Origin: Streptomyces cylindrosporus
GTDB lineage: Bacteria; Actinomycetota; Actinomycetes; Streptomycetales; Streptomycetaceae
Assembly: GCF_022698165.1 (NCBI RefSeq)
Contig: NZ_JALDAY010000007.1
Coordinates: 558,001-622,000 of the forward strand
Reading direction: 5' to 3'
Length of the DNA: 64,000 nt
Shown: piece by piece, positions 1-7,920 of the stretch
Numbering within the stretch: position 1 is the first letter of the stretch
Layout: the number at the start of each line of letters is the position of its first letter
Program-made: the position numbers and the translations under genes
Notes under the pieces: generated by a model
Database searches by the model: none
Told to the model about the DNA's origin: nothing
Seen by the model: only the letters and a program-made list of their open reading frames with translations

Positions 1-1
1 C

Positions 2-2011
2 TTCCGCCGTCACTCGGTCGACGAGCTGAACCGCAGGTCGGACTACTGGCTCAACCAGCAGGGCCGGCTGACCGAGCCGATGGTGCTGCGCGAGGGCGCC
101 GAGTACTACGAGCCGATCGGCTGGGACGAGGCCCTGGACCTGCTGGCCGAGGAGCTGCGTGCCCTCGACCACCCGGACGAGGCGCTGTTCTACACCTCCG
201 GGCGGCTGGCGAACGAACCCGCCTTCCTGCTCCAGCTGTTCGCGCGGGCCTTCGGCACCAACAACCTGCCGGACTGCTCCAACATGTGCCACGAGTCCAG
301 CGGTTCGGCCCTCAACGAGACCCTGGGCATCGGCAAGGGCAGTGTCTCCCTCGACGACCTCCACGACTCGGACCTGGTCTTCGTCGTGGGCCAGAACCCC
401 GGCACCAACCACCCGCGCATGCTCTCCGCGCTGGAGGAGACCAAGCGCCGCGGCGGCCAGGTGATCGCCGTCAACCCGCTCCCCGAGGCGGGGCTGCTGC
501 GCTTCAAGCATCCGCAGAAGGCCCGCGGGATCGTCGGCCGCGGCACCGAGATCGCCGACCAGTTCCTGCAGATCCGCCCCGGCGGCGACCTCGCCCTGTT
601 CCAGGCGCTGAACCTGCTGCTGTTGGAGGCGGAGGACAGGGAGCCGGGCACCGTCCTGGACCGGGAGTTCATCGAGGCGCACACGACGGGTTACGAGGCC
701 TTCGCCGAGCACATCCGCAAGACGTCCTGGGACGAGGTCCTGGAGGCCACCGGGCTGAGCCGGGACGAGATCGAGCGGGTGCACGCGCGCGTGCTGGCCA
801 GCCGCAGCGTCATCGTCTGCTGGGCGATGGGCCTGACCCAGCACAAGCACGGCGTCCCCACGATCAGGGAGGTCGTCAACTTCCTTCTGCTGCGCGGGAA
901 CATCGGCCGTCCGGGCGCGGGCGTCTGCCCGGTGCGGGGGCACAGCAACGTGCAGGGCGACCGCACGATGGGCGTCTGGGAGCGCATGCCGCAGGCGTTC
1001 CTGGACCGGCTGGGCGACGAGTTCGGCTTCACCGCGCCGACCGCCCACGGCCTGGACTCGGTCGACTCGATCCGCGCCATGCGCGACGGGCGCGCCAAGG
1101 TCTTCGTCGGCGTCGCGGGCAACTTCGTACGGGCCACCCCGGACAGCGACGTCACCGAGCGCGCCCTGCGCAACTGCCGTCTGACGGTGCACATCTCGAC
1201 CAAGCTGAACCGCTCGCACGCCGTGTGCGGCCGCAGGGCGCTGATCCTGCCGACGCTCGGCCGCAGCGACCGTGACGTGCAGGCGGGCGGCGAGCAGTTC
1301 ATGACGGTCGAGGACTCGATGAGCGAGGTCCACGCCACCCGCGGCCGCCTGGCCCCGGCCTCCGAGCACCTGCTGAGTGAGGTTTCCATCATCAGCCGCC
1401 TGGCCCGCAAGGTGCTGGGCCCTCAACCCGCCATCCCCTGGGCGGAGTTCGAGGCCGACTACGACCGCGTCCGCGACCGGATCGCCCGGGTCGTCGACGG
1501 CTTCCAGGACTTCAACGAGCGGGTCCGCCGGCCCGGCGGCTTCCGCCTCCCCAACCCGGTCAACAGCAAGGTGTTCCGCACGCCGTCCGGCAAGGCGGTC
1601 TTCACCGCCAACGACTTCACGCTGCTCCAGGCGCCCAAGGGCCACCTGATCCTGCAGACTCTGCGCTCGCACGACCAGTGGAACACCGTCCCGTACGCGA
1701 TGGACGACCGCTACCGGGGCATCGAGGGAGGCCGCCGCGTCGTCCTCGTCAACCGGGCCGACCTCGACGAACTCGGCCTGGAGGACGGCGAGATGGTCGA
1801 CCTCGTCAGCATCTGGACCGACGGCACCGAGCGCCGCGCCGACGACTTCCGCCTCGTCGCCTACCCGACGCCCCGGGGCTCGGCCGCCGCCTACTACCCG
1901 GAGACCAACGTCCTGGTCCCGCTCGACAGCGTCGCCGACATCAGTAACACACCGACGTCGAAGAGCGTGATCGTCCGCCTGGAGCGGCCGAGCGACCGCA
2001 CTACGACGTGA
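2..2011 (+). CDS. FdhF/YdeP-family molybdopterin oxidoreductase, 5' truncated by window edge
   Basis: The frame is open from the first bases of the window, so the true start lies to the left; an internal ATG at 80 is not the start. About 669 residues are visible against roughly 750 usual for the family. The protein is a bis-MGD molybdenum enzyme related to formate dehydrogenase alpha subunits (YdeP type). Seen are the cofactor-contact stretch CSNMCHESSGSAL, the motif GRSDRDVQAGGEQF, and a C-terminal molybdopterin-dinucleotide-binding domain with LRSHDQWNT. Its physiological substrate is unknown; E. coli YdeP is linked to acid resistance. Family members need FdhD-type sulfuration, and no such gene is in view. 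It converges with the lipoprotein gene 4 bp downstream. The family call is firm, the reaction is inferred. Confidence 0.9.
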   Translation, partial: FRRHSVDELNRRSDYWLNQQGRLTEPMVLREGAEYYEPIGWDEALDLLAEELRALDHPDEALFYTSGRLANEPAFLLQLFARAFGTNNLPDCSNMCHESSGSALNETLGIGKGSVSLDDLHDSDLVFVVGQNPGTNHPRMLSALEETKRRGGQVIAVNPLPEAGLLRFKHPQKARGIVGRGTEIADQFLQIRPGGDLALFQALNLLLLEAEDREPGTVLDREFIEAHTTGYEAFAEHIRKTSWDEVLEATGLSRDEIERVHARVLASRSVIVCWAMGLTQHKHGVPTIREVVNFLLLRGNIGRPGAGVCPVRGHSNVQGDRTMGVWERMPQAFLDRLGDEFGFTAPTAHGLDSVDSIRAMRDGRAKVFVGVAGNFVRATPDSDVTERALRNCRLTVHISTKLNRSHAVCGRRALILPTLGRSDRDVQAGGEQFMTVEDSMSEVHATRGRLAPASEHLLSEVSIISRLARKVLGPQPAIPWAEFEADYDRVRDRIARVVDGFQDFNERVRRPGGFRLPNPVNSKVFRTPSGKAVFTANDFTLLQAPKGHLILQTLRSHDQWNTVPYAMDDRYRGIEGGRRVVLVNRADLDELGLEDGEMVDLVSIWTDGTERRADDFRLVAYPTPRGSAAAYYPETNVLVPLDSVADISNTPTSKSVIVRLERPSDRTTT

Positions 2012-2015
2012 CTCG

Positions 2016-2969
2016 TCACCGCTTGAGGACGTCGCGGGCCTTCTCGGCGGCGTCCTCGTTCCAGCGCCGCTCCTTCTCCAGCTTCGAGCGGTTCGCGGCG
2101 ATGAGCTGGTTCTGGACGCGTACGTCGATGGCGTGCACGGTGCGCACGTAACCGGTCTGCCGCTTGCAGCGGGCGTCGGCGGTGGCGGTCCTCTTCTCCA
2201 GCGCGGACGGCTTCGTCGGGTCGTACGGCGCTCCGGTCAACGAGTCCTCCAGCTCCTGGTGTCGGCGGTCCTCGCCGAGTTCCGCGTCGCCAGGGGTGTC
2301 GTACCGATAGCCCGCCTTCCGCATGCAGGCCGACCACTTCCTGTCCGCCTGTTTCCAGACGGGGTCCCGCTTGCCCTGCTTCAGGCTCCGGGACTCCAGG
2401 TCCAGGATCGGGTCCTTGCGGTCCTGCGGGTCCTCGCCGTAGATCGCGCGGGCCGCCTCGCCGAGACAGCCGCGTTTCGGAATGCCGTGCCCGTGCACGG
2501 TCCTCGGGTCGTCGTCACGGACGAACTGCCCGGTGAGCGCGAGATATTCGGACAGGGTCCACTTCTTCTCGGGGTAGCGGCGCTCGTAGGCGGCCTGCGC
2601 CGCGTGATAGCCGTATCGCGCGGCCTCGCCGGGGTCGTCGATGCCGTAGCGGTAGTCGTCTCCGGCATACAGCACCGACGTCACCACCCCGGTGTCGGCG
2701 GGGCGTTCGGGCCAGGCCGGCACCGGGTCGACGTCGAGCTTCTTCAGGTCGTCGAGCCCGAGGCGGACCATGCACTCCTTGGCGAGCGTCCATCGGGCCT
2801 CGCCCGCGACACGGCTGTCCGCTTCGGACATGTCGTACGCGGCCAGCGGCAGGAACCTCGGGTCGTCCGAGGAGAGGGGGCTCGGGTCGGCGGTGGGCGG
2901 GTCGTCCTGCTGTCCGCAGCCCGCGAGGACGAGGACACCGGTGGCGATCAGCAAGGCGGTTCTTCGCAT
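2016..2969 (-). CDS. Secreted lipoprotein of unknown function
   Basis: This 317-residue protein has a clear type II signal peptide: MRRT, a hydrophobic stretch and the lipobox LAGC with the lipidated Cys18. The mature part is hydrophilic and charged, with four scattered cysteines in the contexts KECMVRLG, RGCLGEA, SACMRKAGY and ARCKRQTGY, which could pair extracellularly. I recognise no enzymatic motif. The gene begins 13 bp after the FAD oxidase stop on the same strand, so the two are probably co-transcribed and the lipoprotein may serve that oxidase at the membrane; this partnership is inferred from position only. Confidence 0.8.
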   Translation of the reverse strand: MRRTALLIATGVLVLAGCGQQDDPPTADPSPLSSDDPRFLPLAAYDMSEADSRVAGEARWTLAKECMVRLGLDDLKKLDVDPVPAWPERPADTGVVTSVLYAGDDYRYGIDDPGEAARYGYHAAQAAYERRYPEKKWTLSEYLALTGQFVRDDDPRTVHGHGIPKRGCLGEAARAIYGEDPQDRKDPILDLESRSLKQGKRDPVWKQADRKWSACMRKAGYRYDTPGDAELGEDRRHQELEDSLTGAPYDPTKPSALEKRTATADARCKRQTGYVRTVHAIDVRVQNQLIAANRSKLEKERRWNEDAAEKARDVLKR

Positions 2970-2982
2970 CGGGCGGCCCGCC

Positions 2983-4455
2983 TCAGAAGATGCCCTGGCC
3001 GGGGACCAGGATCCGTCGGGGGTCGTACGTCCGTTTCGCCGCCTCCAGCCGCGGCCACTCGGCGCCGAAGTGGGCGCGCCAGTCGGCGTGGGTGAAGGGG
3101 ATGCTGCCGACCGGGTACTGGGTTCCGCCGGTCGCCGCGGCCGCGTCGTAGGCCTCGCGGTTGGCCGTCAGGAGACGGTCGACCGTGGCCGTGTCCTCGG
3201 GCGGGGTCGTGCGCAGGACGGCGAAGAGGTAGGGGACGGGGTCGTCGGGGGCGCTGAAGAGCGGTGTGGTGAGGCGCTCGCGCAGGATCGGGTAGACGAG
3301 GACGACGCCGGGGCCCAGGTCGGCCGGGGTGAGATCGGCCAGCATGCGGGCCGTGAGGGCGGCGGCAGAGTCGCCGGGGAGCAGCAGGTTGAGCCACGGA
3401 TGGGCGTACGTCCAGAGACCGGCCTCCTTCAACTCGGCGACCGTGGGCGCCAGTCGGTCCAGGAAGTCGTAGTAGGCGAGGTCGGTCTTCTCGACGCCCG
3501 AGGGGTCGTGGCGCAGGCCGCGCAGCAGGAGCGTGTCGTCCGGGGCGGGGCCGGCCGGCGGGCCGTAGGCCACCGCCTCCAGGGTGAAGACGCGGAACGC
3601 TCCGCCGGGGTCCGCCGAGACCAGGCCCTCGACATAGTCGAAGCGGCCCTCCTCGACCAGGGTGCGCTGGTCGGCGAGGAAGGTCTCCAGGTCGTCGTAG
3701 GGCAGGAGGTAGTGGCGTACGGTCTCCGGCGCGCGCACCAGGCGGACGGTGGCGGCGACGACGATCGCGCACTGGCCGAGACCGGCCGACACGGCGTGGA
3801 AGAGGTCGGGGTGCCGGGACGGGGAGCAGCGGACGAACTCGCCTGCTCCGGTGACGACCTGGAGTTCGGTGACGTTGTCGACCTGGGCGCCGTGCCGGTG
3901 GGTCTGGCCGCCGAGGCCGCCGACGGACAGGGTGCCGCCGACGGAGAGTTCGAGGTAGTCGGTGAACACGGGCGGGGTGCGGCCGTGGGCGAGCGCGGCC
4001 TTGGCCACCTCGCTCCACCGGGCGCCCGCCCCGACGGTGACGGTGGTGGCGTCCGGGGCCACGGGGCCGATGTCGGCCAGGGTGGCTGTCTCGATGACGA
4101 GGCCGCCCTGGACCTGTGCCTGGCCGGAGGTGGCGTGTCCCTGGCCGCGCGGCGCGACCCGCACCCGGTGCTCGTTGCAGAACCGGACCATGACGACGAC
4201 GTCCCGCACCGATCCGGGGCGCAGCACGGCGACGGGGCGCCGGTGCACGATGTGGCCGTAGTCCTCGGCGGCGGCCGTGAGCGACGGGTCGTCCATGACG
4301 AGCGTGCCGTCCAGCCGGGGAATCCGCGCGAGGTCCGGGCCGCTTCCGGTGCCGGACGCGGCCCAGCCGCGGGCAGCGGGGTCGAAGCCGGTCACGGCCG
4401 CTCCGGTGACGGTGAGTCCGCGCAGGACGGTACGTCGTGACGGGGTGCGGGGCAT
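2983..4455 (-). CDS. Tat-exported FAD-linked oxidase, cytokinin-dehydrogenase-like
   Basis: A flavoprotein of about 490 residues with an N-terminal twin-arginine signal (SRRTVLRG followed by a hydrophobic segment), so it probably folds with FAD before export. Next comes a PCMH-type FAD-binding domain with RPGSVRDVVVMVRFC, the GHATSGQ motif resembling the GHS-x-x-GQ of cytokinin dehydrogenases, and LSVGGTLSVGGLGGQ. The C-terminus ends DPRRILVPGQGIF, typical of this oxidase superfamily. ATG at 4455 was preferred over the in-frame GTG at 4467 because GAGGTG lies about 9 bases before it, and that GTG is itself part of the Shine-Dalgarno sequence. The substrate is unknown; oxidation of an alcohol or amine outside the membrane is likely. 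Confidence 0.85.
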   Translation of the reverse strand: MPRTPSRRTVLRGLTVTGAAVTGFDPAARGWAASGTGSGPDLARIPRLDGTLVMDDPSLTAAAEDYGHIVHRRPVAVLRPGSVRDVVVMVRFCNEHRVRVAPRGQGHATSGQAQVQGGLVIETATLADIGPVAPDATTVTVGAGARWSEVAKAALAHGRTPPVFTDYLELSVGGTLSVGGLGGQTHRHGAQVDNVTELQVVTGAGEFVRCSPSRHPDLFHAVSAGLGQCAIVVAATVRLVRAPETVRHYLLPYDDLETFLADQRTLVEEGRFDYVEGLVSADPGGAFRVFTLEAVAYGPPAGPAPDDTLLLRGLRHDPSGVEKTDLAYYDFLDRLAPTVAELKEAGLWTYAHPWLNLLLPGDSAAALTARMLADLTPADLGPGVVLVYPILRERLTTPLFSAPDDPVPYLFAVLRTTPPEDTATVDRLLTANREAYDAAAATGGTQYPVGSIPFTHADWRAHFGAEWPRLEAAKRTYDPRRILVPGQGIF

Positions 4456-4640
4456 GCGGGCGTCCACCTCACAAAGTGCCTGGAATGACCAAGTTCAGGC
4501 GACTGTAAGGGAGTTGCACTCCGCGGAGCCGCTGCTTCCCACCCTCAACGTATAGCTCACCGGGGGGCTTGCCACAAGGCCCGGGTGGTGCCGCAGAATC
4601 ACCCGCCGAGGCCGTCACCTGGGGAAACGGGAGTCACTTG

Positions 4641-5852
4641 ATGCGTGTGCTGTTGTCGACGTACGGGTCGCGCGGGGACGTCGAGCCGATGGTGGGACTC
4701 GCCGTCCGGCTGCGGGAGCTGGGCGCCGAGGTGCGGGTGTGCGCGCCGCCGGACGACGACTTCGCGCGGCTGCTCGCCGGGGTCGGTGTGCCGCTGGTGC
4801 CGGTCGGCCCGTCGGCCCGCGCGCTCACGAAGGCGGCGCTGCCGGCGTCCTCGTTGCCGCAGCGCGCGGCCCAGCTGATCGCCGGTCACCTGGAAGTCGT
4901 CACCCCGGCGGCCGAGGGGTGCGACGTTCTGGTGGCGGCTGCGGGCCTGTTGCCGGCCGCGGCGGGTGCGCTGTCGGTGGCCGAGAAGCTGGGCATCCCC
5001 GCCGTGTCGGTCGCCTTCCAGCAGGTCACCCTGCCGTCGCCGCGGCGCAGGCCGCTGGAGTATCCGGGCCGGCCGCTGCCCGCCGAGGAGACCGACAACC
5101 AGGTGCTGTGGGACTTGGACGCGCGGAACATCGACGCGCTGTTCGGCGAGGCGCTCAACGCCAACCGTGCGTCGGTCGGCCTGCCCCCGGTGGCGGGCGT
5201 CCGCGACTACGTGATCGGCGGCCGGCCGTGGCTGGCGACCGATCCGGTGCTGGACCCGTGGCTGGGGACGCCGGGCCTGGACGTCGTACAGACAGGGGCG
5301 TGGATCCGGCTGGACGAACGCCCCCTGCCGGACGACCTGTCCGCCTTTCTGGAGGCCGGTGAGCCGCCGGTGTACGTGGGCTTCGGCAGCATGCCGCTGC
5401 ACGAGTCGCGGGACGCGGGCCGGGTGGCCGTCGAGGCGGTCCGCGCGCACGGGCGCCGGGTGCTGGTCGCGCGTGGCTGGGCCGACCTGGACCTGATCGA
5501 CGACCGGGGCGACTGCTTCGCCGTCGGCGAGGCCAACCACCAGGCCCTGTTCCGGCGGGTGGCCGCGGTCGTGCACCACGGCGGCGCGGGCACCACGACG
5601 ACGGCGGCCCGGGCGGGTACGCCCCAGGTGGTGGTGCCGCAGCTGGCGGACCAGCCGTACTGGGCGGGCCGGGTGGCCGACCTGGGCATCGGCGCGGCCC
5701 ACGACGGCCCGACCCCCACCGTCGACTCCCTGTCGGCGGCGCTGGACACGGCCCTGGCCCCCGAGACCGGCGTCCGGGCGAAGGCCGTGGCCGACACCGT
5801 GCGCGGCGACGGGGCGTGGGTGGCGGCGAAGCTGCTGCTCGACCGGGCGTAG
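4641..5852 (+). CDS. GT1-type (MGT/vancomycin Gtf-like) glycosyltransferase
   Basis: A 403-residue GT-B fold glycosyltransferase. The N-terminal domain opens with VLLSTYGSRGDVEPMVGLA, a GT28/GT1 signature. The C-terminal nucleotide-sugar domain carries VVHHGGAGTTTTAARAGTP followed by VPQLADQPYWAGRV, the NDP-sugar-binding motif of MGT and Gtf enzymes. It most likely transfers a sugar from a UDP- or dTDP-sugar to a small lipophilic acceptor. ATG 4641 follows GGGAG at a spacing of about 8. It stands alone, divergent from the FAD oxidase, with no sugar-biosynthesis or polyketide genes nearby, so a detoxifying macrolide-type glycosyltransferase is as plausible as a biosynthetic one. Confidence 0.88.
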   Translation: MRVLLSTYGSRGDVEPMVGLAVRLRELGAEVRVCAPPDDDFARLLAGVGVPLVPVGPSARALTKAALPASSLPQRAAQLIAGHLEVVTPAAEGCDVLVAAAGLLPAAAGALSVAEKLGIPAVSVAFQQVTLPSPRRRPLEYPGRPLPAEETDNQVLWDLDARNIDALFGEALNANRASVGLPPVAGVRDYVIGGRPWLATDPVLDPWLGTPGLDVVQTGAWIRLDERPLPDDLSAFLEAGEPPVYVGFGSMPLHESRDAGRVAVEAVRAHGRRVLVARGWADLDLIDDRGDCFAVGEANHQALFRRVAAVVHHGGAGTTTTAARAGTPQVVVPQLADQPYWAGRVADLGIGAAHDGPTPTVDSLSAALDTALAPETGVRAKAVADTVRGDGAWVAAKLLLDRA

Positions 5853-5946
5853 CGCCCCTCTGTCACACACGCGCGTCCGCCGGTGTCTTCATGCCGGACG
5901 GCCGGACAGGCCGACGTACGAACACTCCATGGGCGAGGAGATCACC

Positions 5947-6525
5947 ATGACACTGCGCGTTCCCAAGGCCGAGCTCGACGCCGAGCTCCGTGACAACCTG
6001 ATCCGGCAGCTCGGCGCGGTGCCCGAGCCCGTCGAAGTGCTGTGGAACCATCCCGAACTCGCCCTGGCCAACCAGGAGTTCTCGGCGAGGGTGGGGCAGT
6101 GGGACAAGGCGGACGCGGGGCTGAAGACGTTCGCGCACATGGCCGTCGCCGCTCGGGTCGGCTGCGGCTGGTGCCTGGACGTCAACTACTTCCTCGCCCT
6201 CAACCAGAACCTGGACCCGGCGAAGGCGAGCCAGGTGCCGCGGTGGCGGGAGTCGGAGGTGTTCACGCCGCTGGAGCGGGACGTCCTGGAGTACGCGGAG
6301 GCGATGACGGACACGCCGACGACCGTCACCGACGAGCTGTCGCGGCGGCTCCTCGACGCGCTCGGCCCGGCCGCGATGGTCGAGCTGACCGTGCACATCG
6401 GCTTCGCCAACTTCGCGGCCAGGTGCAACACCGCGCAGGGCATCACCTCGCAGGGCTACTCCGACGCCTGCGAGATCCCCCTCACAGCGCGCCCCGAGCC
6501 GTCCGGCGCGGCGTCGACGGCATGA
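5947..6525 (+). CDS. Carboxymuconolactone-decarboxylase-family (AhpD-like) protein
   Basis: A 192-residue protein of the CMD/AhpD superfamily. The redox pair C73-G-W-C76 (VGCGWCLDVN) is the AhpD-type active site, which favours alkylhydroperoxidase-like redox chemistry over true carboxymuconolactone decarboxylation. ATG 5947 has GAGGAG 7 bases upstream. Its stop overlaps the start of the ECF41 sigma gene (ATGA). CMD-type COE genes (carboxymuconolactone decarboxylases, oxidoreductases, epimerases) are the classic partners and targets of ECF41 sigma factors, so this is very likely the output gene of that sigma factor. Confidence 0.9.
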   Translation: MTLRVPKAELDAELRDNLIRQLGAVPEPVEVLWNHPELALANQEFSARVGQWDKADAGLKTFAHMAVAARVGCGWCLDVNYFLALNQNLDPAKASQVPRWRESEVFTPLERDVLEYAEAMTDTPTTVTDELSRRLLDALGPAAMVELTVHIGFANFAARCNTAQGITSQGYSDACEIPLTARPEPSGAASTA

Positions 6526-7373
6526 GCGAGGACCCCTTCGTCGCCCACCGCGGCCTGCTGTTCACGGTCGCCTACGAGATGCTCGGCTCGGCGGCCGACG
6601 CGGAGGACGTGCTCCAGGAGTCCTGGCTGCGGTGGGCCGGCGTCGACCGGACCCGGGTGCGCGACCCGCGCGGCTACCTCGTCCGCACCGTCACCCGGCA
6701 GGCCCTCAACCGGCTGCGCACGATGGCGCGCCGCCGCGAGGAGTACGTCGGCGAATGGCTGCCGGAACCCCTGCTGACCAGCCCCGACGTCGCCGAGGAC
6801 GTCGAGCTCGCGGAGAGCGTCTCGTTCGCGATGCTGACGGTGCTGGAGACCCTCGGGCCGACCGAGCGTGCGGTGTTCGTGCTGCGTGAGGTCTTCGACG
6901 TGCCGTACGAGGAGATCGCCGAGGCGGTCGGGAAGTCGGCAGCGGCGGTGCGGCAGATCGCGCGGCGGGCCCGCGAGCACGTGGCGGCCCGGCGGCCCCG
7001 GGTGGCGGTGAGCCGGGCGGAGCAGCAGGCCGTGGTGGAGCGGTTCCTGGCCGCGCTGCGCACCGGCCGGCTCCAGGAGCTGCTGGACGTGCTGGCGCCG
7101 GACGTGGTCCTGATCGCCGACGGCGGCGGGCTCGCGGGCGCCGCGCCGGCCCCGGTGCACGGGGCGGACGTGGTCGCGGCGCTGCTCGCCCGGCCGGACC
7201 GGCTGGTGTCCCCCGTGTGGCTCAACGGCGCGCTCGCGGGCCGCATCGAGCTGAACGGGCAGGTCGCCGCGGTGAGCGTGGTGGTGGCGGACGGGAAGGT
7301 CACCCGGATCCACGCGGTGGCCAACCCGCGGAAGCTGACGCGGCTCGACGAGCCGGCTCAACTCGCCCGGTAG
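6522..7373 (+). CDS. ECF41-family RNA polymerase sigma factor with SnoaL-like C-terminal extension
   Basis: A 283-residue extracytoplasmic-function sigma factor. Region 2 covers roughly residues 5-75 (LLFTVAYEMLGSAADAEDVLQESW). The linker carries WLPEPL, a hallmark of ECF41. Region 4 follows (LGPTERAVFVLREVFDVPYEEIAEAVG). A SnoaL/NTF2-like domain of about 110 residues closes the protein. In ECF41 factors this domain both senses and modulates activity in place of an anti-sigma factor, through conserved motifs DGGGK and NPDKL. Here these read DGGGL and NPRKL, so the lysine of the first motif is missing. ATG 6522 overlaps the CMD-like gene stop, implying translational coupling. Confidence 0.92.
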   Translation: MSEDPFVAHRGLLFTVAYEMLGSAADAEDVLQESWLRWAGVDRTRVRDPRGYLVRTVTRQALNRLRTMARRREEYVGEWLPEPLLTSPDVAEDVELAESVSFAMLTVLETLGPTERAVFVLREVFDVPYEEIAEAVGKSAAAVRQIARRAREHVAARRPRVAVSRAEQQAVVERFLAALRTGRLQELLDVLAPDVVLIADGGGLAGAAPAPVHGADVVAALLARPDRLVSPVWLNGALAGRIELNGQVAAVSVVVADGKVTRIHAVANPRKLTRLDEPAQLAR

Positions 7374-7390
7374 GCAGGGCCGTTCGGGTG

Positions 7391-7813
7391 TCAGGCCACC
7401 GTCACGGTGACCGGCGTACCCGCCTCGACCGTGCGGCTGACGGTGCAGAGGCGGTCGTGGGAGGTCTTCACCGCCCGGGGCAGGATCGCGCGGGCGCGGT
7501 CCCCCTCGGCGCCGTCCGGGAAGGCGACGGTGAAGGTGACGGCGAGGTCGGTCATACGGTTGCCGGCCTCGTCGGCGACCTTGTTGCCGGTCACCGTGAC
7601 GGTGAACTCCGTGGGCTCCACGTGCCGCGCGGTGGCGACGTCCACGTCGGCCGCGGAGCAGCCGCCGAGCGCGGCGAGCAGCAGCTCGACCGGCGTGAAG
7701 TCGCTCCCCTCGCCGGTGCCGAATTCGATCGTGCCGCCGCGGGCGTTCTCCGCGGTGAAGTGGCCGGTGGCGGTCCGCCGGACGGTGACCGAGCGCAGCG
7801 TGTCGTCTGTCAT
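7391..7813 (-). CDS. OsmC/Ohr-family peroxiredoxin-like protein
   Basis: A 140-residue protein of typical length for OsmC-like thiol peroxidases, which reduce organic hydroperoxides. The two redox cysteines are in place: C52 in LLLAALGGCSAADV and C123 in HDRLCTVSRTVE. It converges with the ECF41 gene (17-bp gap) and is divergent from the methylmalonyl-CoA mutase operon. The neighbouring CMD-like gene also carries redox cysteines, so the locus may respond to oxidative stress, though no shared regulation is visible. Confidence 0.9.
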   Translation of the reverse strand: MTDDTLRSVTVRRTATGHFTAENARGGTIEFGTGEGSDFTPVELLLAALGGCSAADVDVATARHVEPTEFTVTVTGNKVADEAGNRMTDLAVTFTVAFPDGAEGDRARAILPRAVKTSHDRLCTVSRTVEAGTPVTVTVA

Positions 7814-7920
7814 GCCACGAGCCTATTACGGCAAGGAGGCCGAGGTCACAGCCGCGGAGAGGGCAAGGTCACAACGCGTCCCCCTGCTGCTCCTTTGCGT
7901 CTCTGACCTAACATCCGGGC

